Source: Clostridiaceae bacterium
GTDB taxonomy: Bacteria > Bacillota > Clostridia > Lachnospirales > Lachnospiraceae
DNA: 64,000 bases
Assembly: GCA_910575585.1 (NCBI GenBank)
Contig: CAJTGF010000002.1
Location: 147,794 to 211,793 of the forward strand
Direction of reading: 5' to 3'
The notes under the pieces were generated by a model, which saw only the letters and a program-made list of their open reading frames with translations, made no database searches and was not told the origin of the DNA. Of the stretch, positions 8,771 through 16,201 are shown piece after piece. The first letter of the stretch is position 1, and each line of letters opens with the position of its first letter. The position numbers and the translations under genes are program-made.

Positions 8771-9658
8771 TTATCTTCTGCCGCAGATTATCCGCGCATA
8801 TTTATTTTCTGAATCTTCAATAACCTGTATCTGACCCTGTTGAATATAATATTCAATTCTTCTGGCATACCACCAGTCCCCCACGCCAAGCTGTGAATGG
8901 CCGATAATATCACCAATCAGCCTAGCCTCTTTTATCGGAGCATCTTTCAGCCATTTCCATATCAGAAAATCGTAGAAATCCTCCGGGACACTGAGGACTC
9001 TGCTATTGACCACCGCACGGAGAGGGCTGTTTTCCTCTGCCAGAATGCCCCACAGCATGGCATACATATGAATTTCTTCTTTTGAAAGCGTCTTCTCATA
9101 GGGTAAAAAAACTGCAAACTCTTCTGCCGAAACCTCACCCCAGCTATGATAAGAGACAATATTTTTATCGCGGACTACATACTCCGGAATCTTAACTGCC
9201 GATATCTGGTTGTCATACCCCTTTAATATCTGGCACAGGCTGTATAGACCGCATCGGGAATAAGGGGCATCGCTGTACCATATTCTGACAGATTCCCCTT
9301 CGTCCAGAAAATCCCGTAACCGCCGCAATTCTTTTACATAAAAATCACCGGCACTTTTTAACTCATTTCCTATCTCTTCATCCTGCGCCCATTGTTCTTG
9401 TGCATACATGGAATAGATCAGTTCCCTGCGGTATGGGCTTTCCATTGGTTCCCTGATGTTTCCTATATCCATTATAAATCCAAGACAAATAACTTCTTCC
9501 GATGTTCCTTCTATCCAGCCGCTGAAAGGCTTTTGGGGTGGTGCTTTTTTCCCGGCCATCCAGACGGACGTAGGGCCATTGACTGTTCCCACAATTATTT
9601 TATTCTTTGCCGCTTTCATGGAAGCGGCTTCACTCTCGCCAAACAATACCTCTATCAC
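8771..9658 (-). CDS. DUF1835/DUF3658-type protein, prophage cargo (moron) gene
   Basis: A 295-residue protein from GTG 9658, preceded by AAAGGAG at 11-base spacing; the family starts close to (V/M)IEVLFGESEAASMKAAK, which supports this start. The N-terminal half (ELIYSMYAQEQWAQDEEI, VRIWYSDAPYSRCGLYSL) matches DUF1835. The C-terminal part (DFYDFLIWKWLKD, QLGVGDWWYARRIEYYIQQG) matches DUF3658. The biochemical role of these domains is not known to me. It sits between the tail chaperone and the tape measure gene, where siphophages normally have nothing, and has its own promoter and two downstream terminators. That is the layout of a moron expressed from the prophage. Confidence 0.75.
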   Translation of the reverse strand: MIEVLFGESEAASMKAAKNKIIVGTVNGPTSVWMAGKKAPPQKPFSGWIEGTSEEVICLGFIMDIGNIREPMESPYRRELIYSMYAQEQWAQDEEIGNELKSAGDFYVKELRRLRDFLDEGESVRIWYSDAPYSRCGLYSLCQILKGYDNQISAVKIPEYVVRDKNIVSYHSWGEVSAEEFAVFLPYEKTLSKEEIHMYAMLWGILAEENSPLRAVVNSRVLSVPEDFYDFLIWKWLKDAPIKEARLIGDIIGHSQLGVGDWWYARRIEYYIQQGQIQVIEDSENKYARIICGRR

Positions 9659-9705
9659 AGCAATCAAATCTCCTTTAACGATTTCACAGCCTTTTCCCAC
9701 TACCA

Positions 9706-9734
9706 ATCATAGCAGAAAAAGGCTGTTTTTTCAA
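9706..9734 (-). promoter_or_regulatory. Sigma-A promoter of the DUF1835 cargo gene
   Basis: Minus strand: -35 TTGAAA (9729-9734), 17-base spacer, -10 TATGAT (9706-9711). It begins right after the stop of the preceding phage gene. An inverted repeat, CAGCCTTTTTC and GAAAAGGCTG on the minus strand (about 9684-9726), spans the -10, so it may be an operator; read on the plus strand it is a hairpin followed by TTTTTT and could stop plus-strand transcription. Confidence 0.65.
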
Positions 9735-9899
9735 TCAAAATGCGTCATACGCAGCCTGATCAGCCAGTACAGCGTAGGAAAAGGAATCATTGCGGCTCTC
9801 GCAGTACATATCATTGATAAGCCCGATGGAGAGCAGGTCAAGGTCCGACATCGAAAGCCCTAGCTGCACACACCGCAGAAGAAACAGCGGCGTGGTCAT
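9735..9899 (-). CDS. Tail assembly chaperone extension (gpT-like), 54 residues
   Basis: Translated by hand from ATG 9899: MTTPLFLLRCVQLGLSMSDL, continuing DLLSIGLINDMYCESRNDSF and ending AYDAF. The start overlaps the stop of the chaperone gene by four bases (ATGA). In many siphophages this second small frame is made as an extension of the chaperone by programmed frameshifting, the lambda G/GT arrangement; whether that happens here is not shown. The pattern LRCVQ.GLS.SDLD...IGL.NDM is one I recognise from Firmicutes phages. Confidence 0.75.
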   Translation of the reverse strand: MTTPLFLLRCVQLGLSMSDLDLLSIGLINDMYCESRNDSFSYAVLADQAAYDAF

Positions 9900-10210
9900 T
9901 TCCCGCTCAGTTGGGCGAAGTTTTTTTTAGCCTCCACATCCGTCTTTACATTCAATCCCCACAGTTCTATCAATTGTGGCAGGACCTGATAAATGGAAAA
10001 GGTGTTGAAACCGTCCAACCATTCATCCACTTCATTCGGTATCTGTGGGTCGGCGTGCTTCGCCATCGTGTAGGCGATATTCTCGAACATCTCCAATGAG
10101 AACAGGTCGAGGTTGGAATTTTCCTCATCACCCTCGCCTATGCTCTTTTCCAGAATCCGCAAATCCTTAACTGTTCCAGAAAGGAGTGGCAGGAATGAAA
10201 AAAAGTACAT
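9896..10210 (-). pseudogene. Tail assembly chaperone, N-terminus lost at the prophage break
   Basis: The C-terminal ~90 residues, from VKDLRILEKSIGEGDEENS to the end at NFAQLSGK, look like an intact siphophage chaperone with the SLEMFENIAYTMAKHADPQI helix. Upstream of about 10,170 the frame only continues into the ribosome binding site and first codons of the opposite-strand HxlR gene, so the native start is missing. This is the right-hand boundary of the phage sequence: head, packaging and major tail genes that should precede it are absent. Confidence 0.65.
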
Positions 10211-10524
10211 CGGCTGTTGAACGCTGCAAAACAGTTTCTACCATACAAAAAATTTTAGGCGGTAAATGGAAAATTGAAATCATTTATTACATCGCTTTTC
10301 GGGATATACACCGCTTCGGAGAGCTTCGCAGGCATATCGGCGATATTACGGAATCGAGCCTGACAAAGCAACTTCGGGAATTGGAAGCAGACGGATTCAT
10401 TACTCGCCATGATTACAAAGAAGTTCCTCCCCATGTGGAATATAATCTTACTGACTTGGGGAAAAGCTTCATTCCCGTCTTTGAGCATATGAAACAATGG
10501 GGAGATGAAAACCTCAGCGAGTAA
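10195..10524 (+). CDS. HxlR-family transcriptional regulator
   Basis: A 109-residue winged-helix protein: C14 in the SAVERCKTVSTIQKILGGKW region, then the wing pattern DITESSLTKQLRELEADGFI and the typical ending YNLTDLGKSFIPVFEHMKQW. HxlR proteins often sense redox or electrophile signals through a conserved N-terminal Cys, present here. AAGGAG lies 8 bases before ATG 10195, so this start is preferred over a GTG nine bases earlier. Base composition is lower in GC than the prophage, and the gene starts exactly where the prophage breaks, consistent with arrival on a mobile element. An AraC-type regulator follows; the target of either is unknown. Confidence 0.9.
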   Translation: MKKSTSAVERCKTVSTIQKILGGKWKIEIIYYIAFRDIHRFGELRRHIGDITESSLTKQLRELEADGFITRHDYKEVPPHVEYNLTDLGKSFIPVFEHMKQWGDENLSE

Positions 10525-10573
10525 ATAACGCACATTATCTGGCAGGCACATAAATAGTTAGGAAGTAATACTT

Positions 10574-11377
10574 ATGGCAACAAATAGCATACGCTACATA
10601 TATAATTCTAATATGGGCATGGAATTGATTTTCTGTGAACATTCAACAATATCCTATCCCACTCATAACCATGTTTCCGTGCTTACAATCGGCATTGTGT
10701 TAGATGGCTCTATTGTGCTTACTGCGAATAGTAATGTAAAGGTTTATGAAAAAAATCAGACCTTTATCATCTGCCCATATATGCCGCATAGCATTTCAAC
10801 ACATAGCAGCTATACTTTGCTAAGTTTATGTATTGATAAAAATATTGCCGCACACTATTCCGCCGATAAAATAAGGCATAACATAATGGTTCTGTTAATG
10901 AATGCTTTAAATACAGAAAGAATCAAACAGTACCAGATATTACAATTATTGGACTGCTTAAACTCGTTTGCCGCCTATACAGATTGGCACTCTGAAAGCC
11001 AAAATCCATTTATCAATAACCTAAAAAAGCAGTTGGAATTATACCCCGAAGCCAAAGTTAGTATTGAAGAAATGGCTCAAAACGCATTTATCAGTAAATA
11101 CCATTTCATCCGAAGTTTTAAGGCCGAAGTGGGACTTACACCGCATCAGTTTCAACTTCAAAACCGCATTCGCAAGGCACAACGATTGATGCACAATGCT
11201 GAAACAATAACAGAAGTGGCTTTGACCACAGGTTTTTGCGACCAAAGCCACTTCATAAAACAATTTGAAAAGCAGGTAGGCTTACCTCCGCTAACTTATA
11301 AATTATCTTCCCAAACAATCTTAAAGGATACCTCTATACCATTTGGCAATATTGAGGAAATTAAAACTGGGAAATGA
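10574..11377 (+). CDS. AraC-family transcriptional regulator
   Basis: A 267-residue protein with an N-terminal cupin-like sensor (HSTISYPTHNHVSVLTIGIV; FIICPYMPHSISTH) and a C-terminal double helix-turn-helix (EEMAQNAFISKYHFIRSFKA, then TEVALTTGFCDQSHFIKQFE). These match AraC regulators of the kind found near efflux and resistance genes on conjugative elements. It follows HxlR by 49 bases on the same strand and shares its low GC. No structural gene follows; the next gene is tnpV on the other strand, so this looks like a leftover regulatory end of a larger element. Confidence 0.9.
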   Translation: MATNSIRYIYNSNMGMELIFCEHSTISYPTHNHVSVLTIGIVLDGSIVLTANSNVKVYEKNQTFIICPYMPHSISTHSSYTLLSLCIDKNIAAHYSADKIRHNIMVLLMNALNTERIKQYQILQLLDCLNSFAAYTDWHSESQNPFINNLKKQLELYPEAKVSIEEMAQNAFISKYHFIRSFKAEVGLTPHQFQLQNRIRKAQRLMHNAETITEVALTTGFCDQSHFIKQFEKQVGLPPLTYKLSSQTILKDTSIPFGNIEEIKTGK

Positions 11378-11566
11378 GTTAGCACAATGCAGGCATAAAT
11401 TTTGCAAACAGATAAAGACCATCTTCTCCTGCAATGACTTCATGCCATAATAAATTTATTTAGACTATGCAAAATGATTTTTCTTGGATTCGATATAAAA
11501 ACCATAAATTTTACAAATCAATTATACAACAAACGCATTAAGATTTCTACTCTCATAAGATTAAAG

Positions 11567-11593
11567 GCGGCATCAGCTTCACGCCGATGCCGT
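11567..11593 (-). terminator. Terminator downstream of tnpV
   Basis: On the minus strand GGCATCGGC-GTGAA-GCTGATGCC forms a 9-bp stem with a mismatch, followed by GCCTTTAATC. The weak T run makes this tentative. The preceding 11,378-11,566 is AT-rich and shows no gene. Confidence 0.5.
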
Positions 11594-11599
11594 CCCTAA

Positions 11600-11947
11600 T
11601 TAGCTATAAATCATTTCTTTTAAAACGATTTCTTCCGCCTGTTGCCTAACGCAATTCATAATTTTTGTCCATTTTATAGGATTATTCTCTTTTAATTGTT
11701 CGGTAATACCTTGGGCTTGTTTCATCTGTTCTACAATCCGAAAGACACGCCTTTGTGCTTGACTGTCAATTTCAATAAGGTACTCATTAAGATAAGTTAT
11801 TCTAAGGTAATGTTGTAGAAAATATAAATGTCGCTGTCCATAAATACCAATTTCAAAATTTCCTGTGTCTGGTGTTTCAAGATTAGGAACTGCATAATCG
11901 CTTTCTTTTCGGTATGTACCGCCGAATTGCTCAAATAATGATTTCAT
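11600..11947 (-). CDS. tnpV: TnpV transposon-encoded protein
   Basis: A 115-residue protein with the family start MKSLFEQFGGTYRKESDYAV and PNLETPDTGNFEIGIYGQRH, ending in a helical ETVE-like region (RQQAEEIVLKEMIYS). TnpV is carried by clostridial transposons of the Tn4451/Tn4453 type; its role is not well defined. GGAGG lies 8 bases before ATG 11947, so the start is placed there. It is the only direct marker of a mobile element between the prophage break and the chromosomal genes. Confidence 0.85.
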   Translation of the reverse strand: MKSLFEQFGGTYRKESDYAVPNLETPDTGNFEIGIYGQRHLYFLQHYLRITYLNEYLIEIDSQAQRRVFRIVEQMKQAQGITEQLKENNPIKWTKIMNCVRQQAEEIVLKEMIYS

Positions 11948-12062
11948 TGTAGTTTCCTCCAATTATATTTAGTTATTCCTACAAATTCATCGTATCCAAC
12001 CGTCATTATAAATTTTCTAAAACGCCACAAGAGACACTTCCTTATGTGAAGTATCCCTTTGG

Positions 12063-12299
12063 GGGCTCATTGATTTCGGCATCCTGGGCGCCGGCGATCC
12101 CTCCTGCGACTATGCCATGGCCTGGACCTATTTTGACCGCCCGTCCAGAACCACGTTTCTAAAGGGACTGTCTGACGATATGATCAGCCGCGCCATGGGA
12201 TGGGCCTTATGGAAGGCATTGATCACTTATGATGATGAGAATCCGGACGTTAAAAATAATGCGCGTTATACGGTTGAGACGATCCTTAAGGAAGCCTGA
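12063..12299 (+). pseudogene. Aminoglycoside phosphotransferase-family protein, C-terminal fragment
   Basis: The frame reads GLIDFGILGAGDPSCDYAMA then WTYFDRPSRTTFLKGL and RAMGWALWKALITYDDENP. IDFG.LGAGDP.CD is the metal-binding part of the phosphotransferase fold (equivalent of the kinase DFG), and WALWKAL is typical of its C-terminal helix. The N-lobe and catalytic loop (HGD...N) are missing; the sequence before about 12,060 belongs to the mobile-element edge. So only the last third survives and it is unlikely to be active. Confidence 0.7.
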
Positions 12300-12360
12300 A
12301 GGCATATGCCGTTACGCTCCCAGGGCTCCGGGGATCATAACAAAATTTACACGTTTGCCA

Positions 12361-12389
12361 CTTGCGCTCATTCCCTAAATATGGTACGA
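12361..12389 (+). promoter_or_regulatory. Promoter upstream of the metallopeptidase-like gene
   Basis: Minus-35 TTGCGC, 17-base spacer and minus-10 TACGAT, giving a leader of roughly 120-190 bases before the gene at 12577. Confidence 0.45.
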
Positions 12390-12429
12390 TAGTCATATAT
12401 TTATCTACGCTGAAATCATTTTTCAGCCT

Positions 12430-12473
12430 GTTCCCGCGGCACATCCTTTTTCAATGACCGTCGGGAACAGATG
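12430..12473 (+). other. Leader stem-loop before the metallopeptidase-like gene
   Basis: CTGTTCCCG and CGGGAACAG are perfectly complementary (9 bp) and separated by about 26 bases, all within the predicted 5' leader. There is no T run, so it is not a standard terminator. Confidence 0.5.
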
Positions 12474-12576
12474 GACATTATCCAACCATGATAAATAAGG
12501 GGGCGATTTTATCAACTATTCAATATCTTTTAACAATTTATCATTTCAATCCCCTGCCCGTTATCCGTCCAGGTCC

Positions 12577-13026
12577 ATGACACCGGCTTCATCGCCGAAC
12601 CAGGTTCCTGTCAACGGCGTCTACGGCCAGGAGAACCAGGAAGCCTTTGGAAAGCAGGTAGGAAAAGCCGGCAGGCAGCCGGACACCGATACCTACGAAT
12701 GTCAGACCTGCAAAAACCGCACATACCAGGACGGTTCCAACGACCCTTCCGTATCCTTTAAGACTCCCACCAAGCTCAGTCCCGAACGGGCCGCCTCTGC
12801 AGTCCGCTCCCATGAGATGGAGCATGTGGCCCACGCCAAGCAGAAGGCTATGCGGGAGGACGAGGAGATTGTATCCCAGTCTGTTACCTACCGCACAGGC
12901 GTCTGTCCCGAATGTGGAAAGACATATATTGCCGGAGGCAACACCAGGACGGTTTTCCGCTCCTCTCCCGACACCTATGAAGCTGACCCCATTACAAAGG
13001 GAGCCAACGTAGACCTTTTCGCTTAA
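12577..13026 (+). CDS. Small zinc protein with HExxH-like motif (SprA-like putative metallopeptidase)
   Basis: 149 residues. Two CxxC pairs frame the protein (YECQTCKNRTYQ and GVCPECGKTYIAGG). Between them is a helix with HEMEHVAHAKQKAM, an HExxH zinc-protease signature, after ERAASAVRS. This arrangement is seen in SprA-related conserved proteins of Firmicutes; activity is not shown. The ATG at 12577 lacks a good ribosome site. The frame stays open upstream to a TAA at about 12,496, and a GGGGG run lies right after that stop, but no ATG, GTG or TTG occurs between. Either ATG 12577 is used or initiation is at a rare codon, adding about 22 residues. A clear terminator follows. Confidence 0.7.
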   Translation: MTPASSPNQVPVNGVYGQENQEAFGKQVGKAGRQPDTDTYECQTCKNRTYQDGSNDPSVSFKTPTKLSPERAASAVRSHEMEHVAHAKQKAMREDEEIVSQSVTYRTGVCPECGKTYIAGGNTRTVFRSSPDTYEADPITKGANVDLFA

Positions 13027-13071
13027 GGCTTAACCGTCTTAAACCATAGCAGAACTAAATAGGATCCATAA

Positions 13072-13096
13072 AGAGACGGCATGCCGTCTCTTTTTT
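13072..13096 (+). terminator. Strong Rho-independent terminator
   Basis: AGAGACGGC-AT-GCCGTCTCT is a near-perfect hairpin followed by TTTTT. It ends the metallopeptidase-like gene and separates it from the convergent ygiQ. Confidence 0.9.
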
Positions 13097-13124
13097 CTCG
13101 TCTCCTATCTCCAGATCCTTTTCG

Positions 13125-15143
13125 TTACCCTTTCTTCTTGTGGACATTGCGGATGGTCTTTTTCGGTCTGGTCTGCTGGATGTCTCTCCCTTTTTCCGTC
13201 AGACGGTTTCCCTGCCCCCTGCCGTCCCGTCTTTGCTGTCCCCGCTTCTCTCTCACCTCGCTGCCGCCAGCCAGACGTTTGCGGCCTGGCTGGCTGGCCC
13301 TGCCCGTTAGCCCCTTTTTCTCGCCTTCCCGGCTATCCCCGCCGCTTTGCCGGGGACGTATGAGGCATCGTTTGTCATATCCGATCAGATCCGTTCTCCC
13401 CGCAAGCCTTAAAGCCTCCTCCACCAGCCCGTAATTCTTTGGATTCCGGTACTGGATCAGCGCCCTCTGCATGGCTTTCTCATGGGGATTGGTGGGAACA
13501 TACACCTTTTCCATAGTCCTGCAGTCATACCCCGTATAGTACATGCAGGTGGAAATGGTGGACGGCGTGGGGTAAAAGTCCTGGACCTGCTCCGGCATAT
13601 ACCCAAGATCCCGCAGATACTCTGCCAGCTCCACAGCTTCCTTCATGGTAGAACCGGGGTGAGAGGACATCAGATACGGCACCAGGTACTGTTTCTTCCC
13701 GATCCGCCGGTTCATCTCCTCATATTCCCGGACAAACTGCCGGTACACCTTATTCTCCGGCTTGCCCATACGTTTCAGTACCTGGTCCGCCACGTGCTCC
13801 GGCGCCACTTTCAGCTGCCCGCTGACATGGTGTTCGCACAGTTCCCGCAAAAACTTACCGCCTGTGTCCGCCAAAACATAATCAAACCGGATCCCGGAGC
13901 GGATAAACACCTTCTTCACCTTTGGCAGTGACCTTAATTTCCGCAGAAGCTCTATATAATCGCTGTGGTCCGCCCGCAGATTCCCGCAGGGCTTTGGAAA
14001 GAGGCACTGCCTGTCCCTGCAGGCCCCGGCAGTCAGCTGTTTTGCGCAGGCCGGAAACCGAAAATCCGCCGTAGGTCCCCCCACGTCATGGATATACCCC
14101 TTAAAATCCGCCTCCTCTGTCAAAAGCCTGGCCTCCTTCACCAGAGACTCATGGCTTCTGGCCTGGATGATCCGCCCCTGATGAAAGGTCAGGGCGCAGA
14201 AACTGCAGGCTCCAAAACACCCCCGGCTGCTGATCAGGCTGAACTTGATCTCCCGGATAGCCGGCACGCCCCCCAATTCCTCGTAAGAAGGATGGTAGCT
14301 GCGCATGTAGGGCAGGTCGTAGACCCTGTCCATCTCCTCCTGGCTCAAAGGCTTTGACGGCGGGTTCTGGATCACAAACAGCTTCCCGTCATAAGGCTCC
14401 GCCAGACGCCTGCCTGTAAAAGGGTCCGTATTGGAATACTGGACGAAAAAACTTCTGGCATATGCTTTCTTATCCTCTAAAAGCTCCCGGTGATCCGGAA
14501 GGAGCTCATAGTCATACACATGCTCCAAACTTCCCGTCTTATACACCGTTCCGTCCACAAAGGTAATATCTTTCACGTCAATGCCGCTGTTTAGGGCATC
14601 GGCGATCTCCACCATCGACCGCTCCCCCATACCATAGGAGATAAGATCCGCCTGGGAGTCCAAAAGGATGGACCGTTTCAGTCTGTCGGACCAGTAGTCA
14701 TAGTGGGCCAGACGCCGCAGGCTGGCCTCGATCCCGCCGATGATGATGGGACTGTCCTTGTATACGGACCGGACAAGGTTGCAGTACACAACCGTAGCGT
14801 GATCCGGCCGCTTGCCCATGACGCCTCCCGGCGTATAGGAATCTTCCTTCCGCCTTTTCTTGGAAACGGAATAGTGGTTCACCATGGAATCCATATTGCC
14901 CGCCGACACTAAGAATCCAAGTCTGGGCTTTCCCAGGACGGCAATGCTTTTTTCGTCTTTCCAATCCGGCTGGGCAATGATCCCTACCTTATAGCCGTGG
15001 GCTTCCAGCACCCGGGATATGACGGCATGGCCAAAGGAGGGGTGATCCACATAGGCATCCCCGCAAATATACACAAAATCACACTGATTCCATCCCCGGA
15101 TGCTCATGTCCGCCCGGCTTACGGGCAAAAAATCCGGCTTCAT
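13125..15143 (-). CDS. ygiQ: YgiQ family radical SAM protein
   Basis: A 672-residue protein. The N-terminal ~280 residues match the UPF0313 domain (WNQCDFVYICGDAYVDHPSF, GGIEASLRRLAHYDYWSD). The radical SAM cluster motif is SRGCFGACSFCAL near residue 310 (C-x3-C-x2-C), followed by GYIHDVGGPTADFRFPAC and further cysteines. The C-terminal ~70 residues are basic and low in complexity (KKGLTGRASQPGRKRL). The substrate of YgiQ is not established as far as I know. It overlaps the upstream HAD phosphatase by four bases, so the two are translated together. It may also be reached by read-through from the nucleotide operon further upstream. Confidence 0.95.
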   Translation of the reverse strand: MKPDFLPVSRADMSIRGWNQCDFVYICGDAYVDHPSFGHAVISRVLEAHGYKVGIIAQPDWKDEKSIAVLGKPRLGFLVSAGNMDSMVNHYSVSKKRRKEDSYTPGGVMGKRPDHATVVYCNLVRSVYKDSPIIIGGIEASLRRLAHYDYWSDRLKRSILLDSQADLISYGMGERSMVEIADALNSGIDVKDITFVDGTVYKTGSLEHVYDYELLPDHRELLEDKKAYARSFFVQYSNTDPFTGRRLAEPYDGKLFVIQNPPSKPLSQEEMDRVYDLPYMRSYHPSYEELGGVPAIREIKFSLISSRGCFGACSFCALTFHQGRIIQARSHESLVKEARLLTEEADFKGYIHDVGGPTADFRFPACAKQLTAGACRDRQCLFPKPCGNLRADHSDYIELLRKLRSLPKVKKVFIRSGIRFDYVLADTGGKFLRELCEHHVSGQLKVAPEHVADQVLKRMGKPENKVYRQFVREYEEMNRRIGKKQYLVPYLMSSHPGSTMKEAVELAEYLRDLGYMPEQVQDFYPTPSTISTCMYYTGYDCRTMEKVYVPTNPHEKAMQRALIQYRNPKNYGLVEEALRLAGRTDLIGYDKRCLIRPRQSGGDSREGEKKGLTGRASQPGRKRLAGGSEVREKRGQQRRDGRGQGNRLTEKGRDIQQTRPKKTIRNVHKKKG

Positions 15144-15808
15144 AGTCTGCCCCCGTCCATGATCTCAAAATAATCGCTGATAAAATAATCCGCCAATCCC
15201 CGCTTCTCCTCCTCCATATGTCTGGAAAACGCATCCTCCACCGCGCACACGGTCATACCGGCCCGCTTCCCGGCCAAAATCCCCGCAGGCACATCCTCAA
15301 ACACCAGACACTGTCCGGGGGATACGTGAAGATCTTCGGCCACTTTCAGATAGATATCCGGGCTGGGCTTGCCGGCCTTCACCTGGCATGCCGTGGTCAC
15401 AACCTGAAAAAACGGCCTCATGCCCAGGGAATCCAAAACCGCGTCCACCATCTCCCAGCTGTTGCTGGTGGCAATACCGCACAGCATCCCTCTGTCTCTG
15501 GCATAGGACAAAAACTCCTTAGCCCCCCTTTTAGCTGGAACCTCACGGCGGTACTTGTCTATGGACATCTCTATCCAGGCTCTCTTGATCTGCTCCACCG
15601 TCAAGGGCAGACAAAACTTCTCCTTAAAATACATGGCCGTCTCCGTAAAGCTCATGCCCTCGATGGCCTTCTGAAGCTCCGGCGGACACGAATGGCCGTA
15701 TCTGGCCAAAAACTCCATGTCAATACGCTTCCACATCCACATGGAATCCACCAAGGTCCCGTCCAGATCAAAAATGATCGCTTTCTTTTCCTTTAAAATA
15801 TCTGTCAT
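15140..15808 (-). CDS. HAD-superfamily phosphatase, beta-phosphoglucomutase-like
   Basis: 222 residues with HAD motif I KAIIFDLDGTLVDSMW, motif II CGIATSNS, motif III lysine in KAGKPSPDIYLK, and motif IV CLVFEDVPAGILAGKRAGM. The helical cap between residues 20 and 85 is of the beta-PGM/subfamily IA type. It probably dephosphorylates a small phosphorylated metabolite; the substrate cannot be told. GGGAGAGG precedes the start. The gap to the mazG stop upstream is only 24 bases and contains no terminator, so it may be co-transcribed with the five-gene operon. Confidence 0.92.
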   Translation of the reverse strand: MTDILKEKKAIIFDLDGTLVDSMWMWKRIDMEFLARYGHSCPPELQKAIEGMSFTETAMYFKEKFCLPLTVEQIKRAWIEMSIDKYRREVPAKRGAKEFLSYARDRGMLCGIATSNSWEMVDAVLDSLGMRPFFQVVTTACQVKAGKPSPDIYLKVAEDLHVSPGQCLVFEDVPAGILAGKRAGMTVCAVEDAFSRHMEEEKRGLADYFISDYFEIMDGGRL

Positions 15809-15832
15809 ATCCTCTCCCGCTCTAATTACACC

Positions 15833-16162
15833 TTATGTTTCTAATCTATAAATTGATTTTTCCGTATCAAAACCCTCTGGATATCTTTTTTTTAATTTTT
15901 CAATGTTTTTAGCAAGCACCTCGTCTAAATTTATTTCCAAAGCGCTTGCTGTTTCCGCAAGATACCATGCGATATCCCCAAGTTCTTTGATTAACCCCTC
16001 TCTATCCAATTCGTGTCCCTGTGCCAAATGTTTTTTAACAATATTTATTGCCTCGCCTGACTCACCACAAAGTCCCATCACTCCATTTATTAAAATGTTC
16101 TTTTTATCCAATTCTGTATTCAACGTTGCCATTGCCAAACTTTGATATTCATTTACAGTCAT
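15833..16162 (-). CDS. MazG-like nucleotide pyrophosphohydrolase
   Basis: 109 residues of the all-alpha NTP pyrophosphatase fold. The metal-binding helices are visible as GLCGESGEAINIVKKHLAQG (ExxE-type) and LIKELGDIAWYLAETASALE (ExxD). Such enzymes convert (d)NTPs to (d)NMP plus pyrophosphate. GGGAG lies 8 bases before ATG 16162; two nearby upstream ATGs are too close to it. It is the last gene of a five-gene low-GC operon whose other members are a dNMP-kinase-like protein, a dCTP deaminase/dUTPase-like protein and an old-yellow-enzyme-like protein. Substrate preference is unknown. Confidence 0.88.
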   Translation of the reverse strand: MTVNEYQSLAMATLNTELDKKNILINGVMGLCGESGEAINIVKKHLAQGHELDREGLIKELGDIAWYLAETASALEINLDEVLAKNIEKLKKRYPEGFDTEKSIYRLET

Positions 16163-16201
16163 AGTCATATCTCCCATACAAATTCTGTAATATTTCTTAA
16201 T

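Noticed and set aside
10195..11947. Intact conjugative transposon
   Set aside because: Only two regulators and TnpV are present; no recombinase, relaxase or clear ends, so it is called debris.
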